The notes under the pieces: model-generated | Told to the model about the DNA's origin: nothing | The model's database searches: none | Seen by the model: the letters and a program-made list of their open reading frames with translations, nothing else | Made by a program: the position numbers and the translations under genes | Assembly: GCA_019279435.1 (NCBI GenBank) | Contig: JAAALK010000288.1 | Coordinates: 51,465,742-51,529,741, forward strand | DNA: 64,000 nucleotides | From: Zizania palustris | Taxonomy: Eukaryota; Streptophyta; Magnoliopsida; Poales; Poaceae | Direction: 5' to 3' | In this document: one piece after another, positions 21,337 through 31,148 of the stretch | How the letters are laid out: each line of letters opens with the position of its first letter | How positions within the stretch are numbered: position 1 is the stretch's first letter

Positions 21337-23645
21337 AGCAAGTGCAAAAGCTGACTGGACGTCTGGGCGCACTTAGCAGGTTTTTATCAAGGTCTGCGGA
21401 GAGGAGCTTGCCAATATTTAAAGCTTTGAAAGGGTCCGAAGATTTTGCATGGACACCGGAGTGTCAGAAAAGCTTCGAAGATATTAAAGATTATCTCAGC
21501 AATCTTGCTACACTCACGGTGCCTATTGCGGACGAAACCCTACTCCTGTATCTTGCAGCTACAGGTTCAGCTGTCAGCGCAGTCCTTGTCAGAGAAGTGG
21601 ATTTCAATGGGAAGTTGGTCCAAAATCCTGTCTATTTTGTATCAGAAGCATTGTCAGGAGCGAAGACAAGATACTCCGAACTTGAGAAGTTCGTTTATGC
21701 TTTGATAATGGCTTCGAGGAAGCTAAGACATTATTTTTTGGCTCACAATGTAATTGTACCAACTTCGTATCCTTTAGGAGATATGCTCCAAAGCAAAGAT
21801 TCCACTGGAAGGATTGGAAAGTGGGCAGTCGAGCTAGCACCCTTCGGCATATCTTTCTTGGCAAGGACAGCTATCAAATCCCAAGTCCTAGCAGACTTCG
21901 TAGCAGAGTGGACTCCACCTGCGAATTTGACTCCGGAGAAATCAAGTGACGGAGTTTGGACTGTTTACTCCGATGGGGCTTTCCAAGCATCCGGAGCAGG
22001 CATTGGGGCAGTATTGATTTCACCGTCAGGGCAAAGAGCAATGTACTCCGCAAGACTCAACTTTAAGTCTACCAATAATATAGCGGAGTACGAAGGAATT
22101 TTATTGGGACTCCGAAAAGCACGTGCTCTAGGGGCTACAAGAATAATTATAAAAACAGATTCTCAGATAGTAGCAGGGCACGTAGACAAACGTTTTCAAG
22201 TTCGGCATCCACAGATTGCAAAGTACTTAGAAGAAATCCGCAAAATCGAAGCACACTTCAAGGGTATTTCCATTCGGAGTATACCAAGAGCTGAAAACGT
22301 GCAAGCGGACATTTTAGCGAAGGCTGCAGCCGGAGCTGTGGATGTGCCTGAAGAAGCTTTCTATGAGGAGCTCAATATACCTTCGGTGCCACAAATTGCC
22401 TCTGCGGAGATTCTTTGCATTCCTAGTGCAGATTGGAAATATTCGATCATAGAACTTTTGCAAGGAGGAACAAATTTGCCCGAAGAGCCCCAGTTGTCAA
22501 GATTAAAGCTCAGAGCAAGAAACTATCAGTTAATCAACGGTATATTATACAAGGCCGGAGTATGTTCCCCTCTACTCCGATGTATATCTCAAGCCGAAGG
22601 CCAAGAAATTCTTCGAGAAATTCACGAAGGCCTTTGTGGAAGCCATTTAGCCCCTAGAGCTCTGGCAGGAAAAACACTTCGCCAGGGGCTTTATTGGCCC
22701 ACAATAACAGCTGATGCGGAAAGCTTGGTCCGCACTTGTCAAGGATGCCAGTGGATGGGTCGACGGAGTCATCGCCCACCAACAGCTCTTCAAGTCATTG
22801 CTCCGGTATGGCCCATGGCCAGATGGGGTATGGATCTAATTGGTCCCTTTCCGTTAGCAAAGGGAAATCTGAAGTTCGCAGTGGTAGCTATTGAATATTT
22901 TTCTAAGTGGGTGGAAGCAGAGCCCTTAACAGCTATCACTTCGAACAATGTACAGAAATTCTTCTGGAAGAACATTATTTGCCGGTTCGGAGTGCCTAGA
23001 TATCTCACAGTTGATAATGGAACACAGTTCGACGCAGAACCCTTCAGGAAGTTTTGCGAAGACCTAGGCATTCAACTATGTTTTGCTGCAGTGAGACATC
23101 CTCAGTCGAATGGAGTCGTAGAGCGAGCCAATGGGAATATTTTATCAGGGCTAAATCGAAGAATAGTAGGATTATCAAAGGGACTGTGGACCGAAGAGCT
23201 TCCGAAGATTCTGTGGTCCATTCGGACTACGCAAACAAGGTCCACAGGTTTTACTCCGTTCAAACTACTATTCGGAGATGAAGCTATGACTCCAATGGAG
23301 CTCAAAGGGGGATCATTTCGCAGCACCGAACCGGACATTGAAGAAGAAAGACAAGCTTCGTTAGATTTGTCAGAAGAAACAAGACTTCGGGCTGTATCTA
23401 ATTTATCAAAGTATCATCAGCAGACGAAGACTTGGTATGACCCGAAGGTTAAGCTCAGTGAGTTAAGGCCGGGTCATCTTGTTCTACGAAGCATTATAGC
23501 ACCAGGGAAGTTAGGCAATAAATGGGAAGGTCCATATCTAATTGTCCGCTCAGGGCGCCCTGGTTCATTTAAATTAGCTAATTTAGAAGGTGAAGAGTTA
23601 GCACATACTTGGCATGCGGAGCACCTAAAGCGATACTTCGCATAA
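21337..23645 (+). pseudogene. pol: Gypsy-B Pol part 2: RNase H and integrase
   Basis: A 767-residue frame (first ATG 21342), out of frame with the RT by a 1-base deletion but otherwise open. The RT thumb/connection is followed by RNase H, with VYSDGAFQASG, EYEGILLGL and KTDSQIVAGHV giving the Asp-Glu-Asp set. Integrase follows: an HHCC zinc-binding part ending RTCQGCQW, then the core with WGMDLIGPFP, TVDNGTQFDA and HPQSNGVVERANG for the D,D,E residues. The C-terminal GNKWEGPY..RPGSFKL block is typical of plant Gypsy integrases. The end at HLKRYFA matches Gypsy-A. No chromodomain is evident, as expected for Tat. Confidence 0.92.
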
Positions 23646-23849
23646 GGGCTTCTTGTAATCCGCTTGTAATCACCTCTAAATTAATAAAGCATATGACCCT
23701 GATAGTTGCCTTCCCCTCATAGACTTCCAGCTTCCGAGTGGACGCACTGGAACCGCGGGGTCGACCGAGAGGGAAGTGTCATTAAGCTGGGTTGTATTTT
23801 CGGACTTCGAACCCATAAAGTTCGAAGCCTCCGACGTGGTGGCTGACAT

Positions 23850-24214
23850 AATCCGGAGCCCAGGCCAACGACTTGTAGGCATCCGTAAAAGAGCCCAAAA
23901 CCACATTCTACGGAGTCCAAGCCATTGGCTGGTAGACTTCCGTAAAAAGAGCCGAAGGTGGACAAAATCTACGGAGTCCAAGCTGCAGCTTGCAAACTTC
24001 CGTAAAAAAGAGCCGAAGGTGGCCAAATTCTGCGAAGTCCAAGCCATTGGCTGGTAGACTTCTGCAAAAACAGCCGAAGGTGGCTAAATTATACGGAGTC
24101 CAAGCCATTGGCTGGTAGACATCCGTAAAAAGAGTCCAAAGAGACCATTGCAAACTCCGAACCATTGGTTCGTCAGAGATCGCAAAAACAAGCCGAAGGT
24201 GGCTAAAGCAAAAC
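23850..24214 (+). repeat. 61-bp tandem repeats after Gypsy-B pol
   Basis: Six imperfect units of 61 bp (starts near 23850, 23911, 23972, 24033, 24094, 24153) built around CGGAGTCCAAGCCATTGG and GAGCCGAAGGTGG. They lie between the convergent 3' ends of pol and aORF. Gypsy-A has a different repeat (36 bp) at the same place. Hypervariable tandem repeats in this region are known for Tat-lineage elements. Confidence 0.88.
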
Positions 24215-24570
24215 AGCATTTGAGCCATGAGCTTCGAATGTCTGTTAACATAAGTCCAAAGTGACAAATTTTTTAAGACACTAAAGTGTCCTAGAAGTTA
24301 TCTCAATTGATTTCTTTCGTAAAACAAAGGTACTAAGTTACCATTCTTCTGACTGCAAAAAGTCGAAGACATTTCATTAAGATTTCAAAAGATCTTTAAA
24401 TGACAGAGGGGCTCCGAACCCCCAAAAAATTGTACTCCGAAGTTTTTTCTTTGCGCATAACCATCTTTGAATACATTTCGAAGTTGCTTATACCCAAAGA
24501 GGGGCTAGTAAATATGGAGACAATTTTAAATCGGCATTCATTATTGAAATAAATGTGTTTACATATTACA
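24215..24570. other. Non-coding spacer between the 61-bp repeats and the aORF end
   Basis: AT-rich, no gene or clear repeat. It is the likely 3' UTR of the minus-strand aORF. Confidence 0.4.
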
Positions 24571-27500
24571 CTATGAAAAATTGGTATCTATACCAAGAAG
24601 GAATCGGAGACCTCTTCGGTCCCGAGAGCTAGGGGTGGAACGACTAGTTCCAACATCAGAAGTTCTAAGAACTTTACGTTTAACTCTCTTCCTCCCCCTC
24701 GAAGCTCTAAAATCCTTCTGCTCTTGTTGAAGCTCGGCCCAAGTTCGAAGCCGCTCGGGGCTTCTTTCCCAGCTTCTAAGATCTTCAGATCTTTTATTTT
24801 GGGCTTCACCTTCGTCTTCAGACCAATTAGTGTCTTCAGAAGACGAGGTGTTTGCGTCAATCTCTTTATCTTCCTCTTTAATATAAGACAATACGTCTTT
24901 GATTACTTCGGGCGCAATTACGCCGGAGTCATCTCGAGGAATAAGAAATCGAGGACGCTTATAACTCTTTAGAAGTTCGAAGGTGTTCCACAATGAACGA
25001 AGTTCGCTGTTAAGCTCTAACACTTCGATATCTTCCATAAGAGGCAAAGCCTAAAAATATGACAAACAAGACTTTCATTGATAAATGTTTACAAGCATGA
25101 GCTTTACATAAAAAAAATCCTAAATAATTCCTAAACCTGCGGGTTCGGAGGAGGCTGACTGCTCGAAGCTTGGCTCCGAACTTGCTTTTGGCGTTGGCCT
25201 TCATCAATCCAAGCCTTGATCGCAGAACGACCTTCGGCTCTCCATGAAGTTTGAAAGGCTCGCCAGGCGGCAGTCACGCCTTCGGAAGGATTCAAAAGTC
25301 TCTCGTCGTCGAAGGTAATGGAGCCCTCTGCGCTCGGAGTAATTATTCGGCCCAAATCCTCATAGTAACGAAGTAATCCAAGGGTAGACACTTGTCCGGA
25401 GAGTTCTCCATAACGCATGCCCGCCGTCTTCATTTGCTTCGCTGCTCCTTGGATCCTCTTTAACCGGCGCAGCAGAGTCACATTGTCATCCGAAGGAAGT
25501 GATCCAATAGTACCGAAGTACTCCAGAACACTTAGCATCTGTTCGATGACCTCCGTAGCCACCTTCTCCGACTTAAGCTTTTCTTCAATTAGAACATCCT
25601 TGCTCGAAGTCGTTTCTGCCAAAACTCCGGAAATCCTAGCGTTCTCCGTAATTAAATCTTTCTTCTGGTTTAGGAGTTGGCTAGCTTCCTCTTGGAGCCT
25701 TACAAGTTCGGACCCAGCATTAGCATGCTCTGACCTCACCTTTTCAATTTCGGCCCGATGCACGATTCTTTCTGCTTCGAGCTCCTTATTAACAGCCTCC
25801 AAGCCCTGTCTGGCCCTGCGCTCCGCTGAAATTACATTGTCCATTTGAAGTACTCTAGCTTCGGAGAAAGATAAGTTGCGTTTCAGAGTTTCATTTTCTT
25901 CCCGAAGCTGAGTAATTTCATTTTCATTCGATAAGGCTGCAGCGCGGGCCAAGACCGCTTGCTAAGAAGAGAAAAAACTGAAGTAAGAAATTATTCATTT
26001 ATAATTTGCTACTGGTTCGAAGATGTACTTCGAACCCAATATAATTTGCTAAAGATATCGGTTCGAAGGTACTCCGTACCTGATAAGCTGCTCTTTCCAA
26101 AGCAACATTAAGCTCTGAATTCTTCGCCTTGCTTAATTTTGCTACTAGCTCTGTCTCCCCGACTTCCCGACTCACTCGACCTAAAGGTTTGAGCAAAGTC
26201 CGAAGCCCTCTTCTTTGCTCCAAAAAAGGAGTTAAAAGAGGGAGCAGAGTCGAAGCCTTTTGATCTTCCCTGCTTGGCGAAGCTCCGGAGTGTTCTCCTG
26301 AGGTCCTTGGAACTTCTGAAGATGGCCCCCCCTCAGTTGATTCACTTTCATCTGTTGACTCAGACGAAGTCGATCCTTGAGTAGGGAGAGGCTCTATGTG
26401 TCTTTTACCCCTTCCAGGCCCCTGTTGAGTAACCTCCGGGTGTGGCTCCGAAGTTGTCGAAGGCCTTTGAATTGTGTCTTCGTGATGTACTTCTACAGCA
26501 GGAGGCTCTGCAAAAACAAAAATATTATACATTGTATAATTTTGCAGAAATTGATAAGAGTTATGCGAAATTTACCTTCGACATTCTCCGGGAGATCGAG
26601 TACTGGACTGCTCGGAGGATCGAAGGTGAAGTCATCATCTGAATCCACAGTTAAATTTTCTGCTGTCGGAGCATCTCCGTGAGCAGTCCTTTCCTCCACA
26701 ACTGAAGTTGCAGGAACTTCGACTTCCTCTTCACCCATAGGGGCTTCAATTTGCTCCTCTTGAGTATCCGGAGCTCTTATTTCTTCAATGTTAGCTTGGG
26801 GCTCCGGTATACCTGCAGTATCTTCAATGTAAATATTTCGTTGAGCTGCATCTTCATCAATCAATCTCTCTAATAATATACCTTCATCTTATTTAGAACC
26901 AGAGATTGAGTTTCTTGAGCTCAAAGCCGCAGGATTCGAAGGTGCGAGATTTTTGGATTCCGAGCCACCTTCTTCACCGGAGTCCTTGCGGAGCTAGAAG
27001 CTCCGACTTCAGCCATTCTTTTCTTGGATCCTTTCTCCAGAGGCACCCAGTCCATGAGAGGGGGCGGAGTTAACTCCAACATTCCCCATACTCTGTTAAA
27101 CCGTTCCCAACTCCCGACCAATTTAATTCGCCATTCTTTTTCCGTTGGAGTTGGGGCACCCAGAATCTTCTCCGAAGCCCTTACAATTTGCTCTGAGGTA
27201 ATAGGGGCTGAAGAAGCTAAAAATAATTCAAGTTAGTCTTTCTTCAAAGTAAATATGTTCAATGCATGTTGGTTTCGAAGTTACCTGCAGGGCTCGAAGT
27301 AAAATTGATCTTGCGAAGACCGCCTTCCGAGTCATCCTCGAAGATGATAGGCCAGTTGGCCATTAGCGGAGGAATTTGCAGTCCTAGGAATTCTTCGGCT
27401 AAGTCTCGCATGCTTAACCTTCGGCTAATTTTCTGAAGCAGGTTAAGGCGAGCTTCGAGCTGGCCTTCGTCCGGCTGCACTAAGGCTTCCTTCCAGAATT

Positions 27501-28213
27501 GAATTTCTTTGAGGGGCCAAGCCAGAGGACTGCTCGCTCCAACTTCGGCATAGAACCACCTCAGGACCCAATCAGTATACCATCTAGCATTGATGGCCTT
27601 GGCAGGAAACTGAAGAGCATATTCGTCCCGAAGCCTAAAGTTGATAGAGCCGAAGGATACTACCACTTTTTCACCTCCGGAGCCTACGAAGGTCTTCGGC
27701 TGGCAAGTTGCTCTATGAAGTGCAGCGAAGATTTCTGCCCTCCCCTCACAACCTTCGGCTCTCAGCGCCCATTCAAAGATAGCTAATCTAGCTACAGCAT
27801 TCGGAGATAGCTGAGGGAGGGTTACATGGAACAGATTAAGTACTTCGGCCAGGAAGTCCACAGCAGGGAGGCCCAAGCCTGCTTCGAAAAAGGCTTCGAA
27901 TACTACAACCTCTCCGGGTCTTGGTGATGGAATCGATTCTTTGCCCGGCTTCCGAATCATAACTCCATTACTAATTTTTCCCCCTGCTGTGATTGCCAAA
28001 GACTCTCTTTTGCAGGTAGAAGGCCCCAACTCAAAAGACTGATCCAAATATTTGGTCGATGGTGGGCACAGACCTTGGTCATCGGCGATTTGGGGATTTC
28101 TCCCCCCTGCCGCCATGGATGTCGCCGCCTGCATCGGAGGTGCCGCCGCCAATGCTGCTGCCGCTGCCGCTGCGGCCGCCTGTTGCCGAGCCAGATCCCT
28201 TGGTCTTCACCAT
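24571..28213 (-). pseudogene. Gypsy-B antisense gene (aORF), five exons
   Basis: Minus-strand exons that fit GT..AG introns and preserve phase: 28213-27285, 27216-26576, 26507-26080, 25961-25137 and 25050-24571. Exon 1 has VVVFEAFFEAGLG and LSPNAVARLAIFEWALRAEGC (PF04195-like). Exon 2 has VGSWERFNRVWG. Exon 3 is Ser/Glu-rich. Exon 4 is a coiled coil rich in Glu, Leu and Arg ending PPPNPQ. Exon 5 ends FLLGIDTNFS. The likely ATG is at 28213, followed by a 1-base frame change before the poly-Ala run. A second frame break near 26968 and a TAA near 26894 lie in exon 2. So this copy is probably inactive. It runs opposite to gag-pol with its own TATA box. Confidence 0.82.
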
Positions 28214-28351
28214 CACGATCGCTGGATTGCTTTGAGGAAATGGAGGCTAGGGCTCAAGAACTCAAAGGCTAGGGCTCAAGAACTCAAAAGGCTCAAAAGT
28301 TTTTGATTGCTAGAATGCGGTGAAAAGGTAACCGGGTAACTTCTAGGCCCT

Positions 28352-28359
28352 TTATTTAT
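28352..28359 (-). promoter_or_regulatory. TATA box of the Gypsy-B aORF
   Basis: The minus strand reads TATAAATA about 140 bp upstream of the ATG at 28213 and about 330 bp inside the 3' LTR. This is a promoter separate from the LTR promoters and directed opposite to gag-pol. Confidence 0.6.
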
Positions 28360-28361
28360 AG

Positions 28362-28688
28362 CCTAGACTACACTTTCTTACCGTTAATCCATGTCGTTTC
28401 GCATTCCTGCCGTTACTTCTTTTATGAAATTAACGCCTGCTACAGTTTCCGTTGGAAACAGAAACTAACGGCTATTTCTTCTAAGTCTAAAAAGACTTTT
28501 GAACTTCTGGAGTCGGTACTAAGATAGTTCGAAAAATAACTATCTTAACACTAATTCGAAGTTCATATCTTCATGCATTTCGGAGATAAAATAAAAACTA
28601 ATAACCCCTATGATTGGTTATCTTTTCTTTCCGTATACTGCTCTCCTAACGTTACAGGTCGAACGGAGAAGCGTATTCGAGGGGCTAA
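28362..28688 (+). other. Gypsy-B aORF upstream region and polypurine tract
   Basis: No gene. The last bases, TTCGAGGGGCTAA, are the polypurine tract directly before the 3' LTR. The rest is presumed promoter sequence for the minus-strand aORF. Confidence 0.5.
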
Positions 28689-29183
28689 TGTTGGGGGAAA
28701 ATATCTCATCTTCGGGGTTATTGCCGAAGCAGCATAAAGACAGTCAACTAGTTCAAAGATTCTCCGAAGATCATCTTCGAAGATGCCCGGAACCCCGTTC
28801 GAAGCACGAAGACAGGCATTGGTTCGAAGTATGTCTTCAAACTAAAGCTCTTCAGGATCTTTTCTGCCAGCTAAGATGGAAGACTTATCTTCTTTCTTAT
28901 TAGATTAGTCTTTTACCATTTTAGCCCTACTAAGGAAACCGAATAGTTTCCTTAATGTCGGTTGTAATAGAGGGGTAAATAGGTCTTTTCCTTAATGTTT
29001 GGGCCTATAAATACCCCCCATTTCACCCTGTAATAGGGACCGAATACAAGTTATTCAATACACACTTTCGAACTATTATAAGTTATTATCCTTTCGGAGG
29101 CTTAGAACAGTTTGCTTCACAAACACTTCGTTTGTTAGTTTCTTTTCTACAGAAACCTGTTAGCGTAATCTTTTACGCCAACA
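28689..29183 (+). repeat. Gypsy-B 3' LTR
   Basis: The same 495 bp as 17716-18210 with about eight substitutions by eye, mostly transitions. TATA box at 29006-29013. Followed by GCGTA, the right target-site duplication. Confidence 0.95.
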
Positions 29184-29188
29184 GCGTA

Positions 29189-29355
29189 GCTGGGCTCAGC
29201 TTCAAGCGGATCAAAGGGCTTTTCGTGCCCAGAAGAAGGAAGAGGAGCGCAGGAAAAGGAAAGAGAGGTCCGGGCGGAGCGTGGCCACGACTTCGGGTCC
29301 TTCCAACCGGAGGAGCCCGTGGTTTTTGCTTGGCCTGGATGAGAACTTCTCTTGA
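29189..29355 (+). pseudogene. Gypsy-A aORF, end of exon 5 after the Gypsy-B insertion
   Basis: If Gypsy-B and one duplication copy are ignored, the exon 5 frame of 17430-17715 continues here without a shift. It reads a coiled, basic stretch (KKEERRKRKERSGR) and ends WFLLGLDENFS followed by TGA at 29353-29355. The same ending is found in Gypsy-B, C and D. This proves that Gypsy-B landed in the last coding exon of an older aORF. Confidence 0.88.
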
Positions 29356-29514
29356 TTTTCCTTTTTGATTTGTAATGAACATTGTATGCTTTGCGTGCCT
29401 GCTGCAGTCTGCGCCTTGCTCCTTCTCCTCCATCCCCCCCCTTAGCGGGCAGCTGGTGTACCGGCTGGGCACTAAGTAGTTCAGGAGAGAGAGTGCGGAG
29501 AATGCACGCCACGT
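29356..29514. other. Short spacer after the Gypsy-A aORF
   Basis: No gene; presumed 3' UTR of the Gypsy-A aORF before the minisatellite. Confidence 0.4.
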
Positions 29515-29736
29515 CAAGCCGTAGCTCGGAGCCTGAAAGCGAGGGTGCTTCGAGTCATAGCTCGGAACCTAAATGCGAGGGCGCGTCGAGTCATAGCTCG
29601 GAGCCTAAATGCGAGGGCGCGTCGAGTCATAGCTCGGAACCCGAGAGTGAGGGTGCGTCGAGCCGGAGCTCGGAACCCGAATGCGAGGGCGCGTCGAGTC
29701 GTAGCTCGGAACCCGAATGTGAGGGTGCATCGAGCC
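29515..29736. repeat. 36-bp minisatellite of Gypsy-A, left part
   Basis: About six units of 36 bp built on AGCTCGGAACCCGAATG..GAGGGYGCRTCGAG. It is cut by Gypsy-C at 29737 and resumes at 36924. Several frames are open; one reads the 12-residue repeat SSEPECEGASSR. It lies between the convergent ends of aORF and pol. Confidence 0.9.
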
Positions 29737-30195
29737 TGTTGGAACAATAGCGTTAGTTCCAGCAGGTTTTCTGTGGTGGAGTATGATATGGAGAATGAAC
29801 CTCGATGGGTTCTCACAGGGAGAGATAGGGTTTATACTGGTTCGGGCCTCCCCTAGGGGATAATAACCCTACGTCCAGTTTGTGGTAGATTTGGCATGGT
29901 GTGCCTTGAGGTGGAGAGGATAACTCCAGGGTCTCATGACCCCCTGGAGCCTGTCCCGTTACAAGGGCTTGGCCCTGCTTTTATAGGCACGCAGGCCTTA
30001 AGGAAAAGACCAAGATACCCTCCATGGGCCCTTAGGCTCATAGGGGTAAACAGGGAAAGGGGGCTGGCTACTGTACACGGGTACCAGACAGCTTTACAGC
30101 TTTACAGACGTGTCAGGCTGCGCCAGCCTTTGACCAACTAAACGACAAGCTAGGAGCGGAGGGGGCTTCGGAGTGCACCCGAGGGGGGGGCTCCG

Positions 30196-30510
30196 AAGCG
30201 CTGCTCCGGCGAGTGGCCTCCGGTCTTGGCTCCGGAGGGTGGCCTCCGGAGGGCGGCCTCCGGACTTGGCTTCCGGAGGGTGGCCTCCGAACTGGACTCC
30301 GGAGGGCGGCCTCCGGGCTTGGCTTCCGGAGGGTGGCCTCCGAACTGGACTCCGGAGGGCGGCCTCCGGGCTTGGCTTCCGGAGGGTGGCCTCCGAACTG
30401 GACTCCGGAGGGCGGCCTCCGGGCTTGGCTTCCGGAGGGTGGCCTCCGAACTGGACTCCGGAGGGCGGCCTCCGGGCTTGGCTTCCGGAGGGTGGCCTCC
30501 GAACTGGACT
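30196..30510 (-). repeat. 53-bp tandem dyad repeats in Gypsy-C U3
   Basis: Units of 53 bp (for example starting 30296, 30349, 30402), each made of two 26-27-bp subunits with the dyad CCGGAGG-GYGG-CCTCCG. They lie about 210-520 bp upstream of the LTR TATA box, a similar distance to Gypsy-A. The identical copy is at 36416-36730. Confidence 0.88.
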
Positions 30511-30653
30511 CAACTAAGGGCTTCGAGCCGAACCTCCTGGTTTGGGGGGCTTCGAAGCTACAGGCCTCGGGAAGCATCTTGGGACCTGGAAATAATACTC
30601 GAAGAAAACAGGCTCCGACAGAACCCGGCACTGGGCCGAAGGCTCTCGGAGGC

Positions 30654-30661
30654 TGACGTCA
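30654..30661. promoter_or_regulatory. TGACGTCA palindrome in Gypsy-C U3
   Basis: An 8-bp perfect palindrome of the type bound by bZIP (TGA/CREB-like) factors. It lies about 40 bp inside the U3 end of the LTR. It is repeated at 36874-36881 and conserved in Gypsy-D at 51728-51735. Binding is inference. Confidence 0.45.
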
Positions 30662-30997
30662 TTTGGCCCTTGTGTAAGGGAAATATATTCCCCCAACAGT
30701 AGCCCCTCGCGTGTAGGCCTTCGGAACGAAGGGGTGCACGCGTCCTTAGGACAAATGACCTAGAAACATAACTACAGAGAAAACATACCTTCGGCGCCTG
30801 GACCGAGGGCGGCCTCGACATCCGGGAGCAATAAATGCCCGCGCTCACCGTCAGAACGGCCTCGGGACTCGGGGAGCCCGCGCGGCTCCGCAACGGTCGA
30901 AAATGTTACCGTTACCTTGCTCTGGGCCGGTTCGCCTTTGCTGAGGGCCCATCTGGCGGTGGGTTCGGCCCATGACGGTTGGAATTCTTACCGCGCC

Positions 30998-31005
30998 TAT
31001 AAATA
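30998..31005 (+). promoter_or_regulatory. TATA box of the Gypsy-C aORF
   Basis: TATAAATA about 150 bp upstream of the ATG at 31149 and 300 bp inside the LTR. It is on the strand opposite to the LTR promoter, so the aORF has its own promoter in this element. Confidence 0.65.
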
Positions 31006-31148
31006 GAGACTTACCGCGTGCGGCTTCGGCACACCTTCATTTGCTCTCTTCTTGTTGCCTTGCAAACCTCGCTCTGCTCCTCTTCTAGCTTCGCTCCGAG
31101 CCCCCCCCTTCGCTTAGCTTTAGCTCTTCGCGCCGAAGTCCCAGCGAC

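Larger units (their letters stand above)
17716..29183 (+). mobile_element. Gypsy-B, near-intact Tat-lineage retrotransposon
   Basis: An 11.5-kb element with two 495-bp LTRs, PBS, gag, pol, 61-bp tandem repeats, an antisense aORF on the minus strand and a polypurine tract. It is inserted in the last exon of the Gypsy-A aORF. Target-site duplications are GTGTA (17711-17715) and GCGTA (29184-29188), one transition apart. The LTRs differ at about 8 positions by eye. Confidence 0.95.
29737..30698 (-). repeat. Gypsy-C 3' LTR
   Basis: It starts TGTTGGAACA and ends CCCCCAACA. Minus-strand TATA (TATAAAAG) at about 29978-29986. U3 holds 53-bp repeats and a TGACGTCA site. The long Gly/Pro/Arg-rich ORFs across it are products of the repeats. 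Confidence 0.95.

Noticed and set aside
28075..28306. Two plus-strand ORFs rich in Cys/Arg/Ala opposite the Gypsy-B aORF start
   Set aside because: They mirror the poly-Ala coding run of aORF exon 1 on the other strand.
30113..30702. Several long Gly/Pro/Arg-rich ORFs on both strands in the Gypsy-C LTR, repeated at 36333-36922
   Set aside because: All frames are open because the 53-bp dyad repeats contain no stops. They lie in U3 of an LTR and encode only repeats of the DNA pattern.
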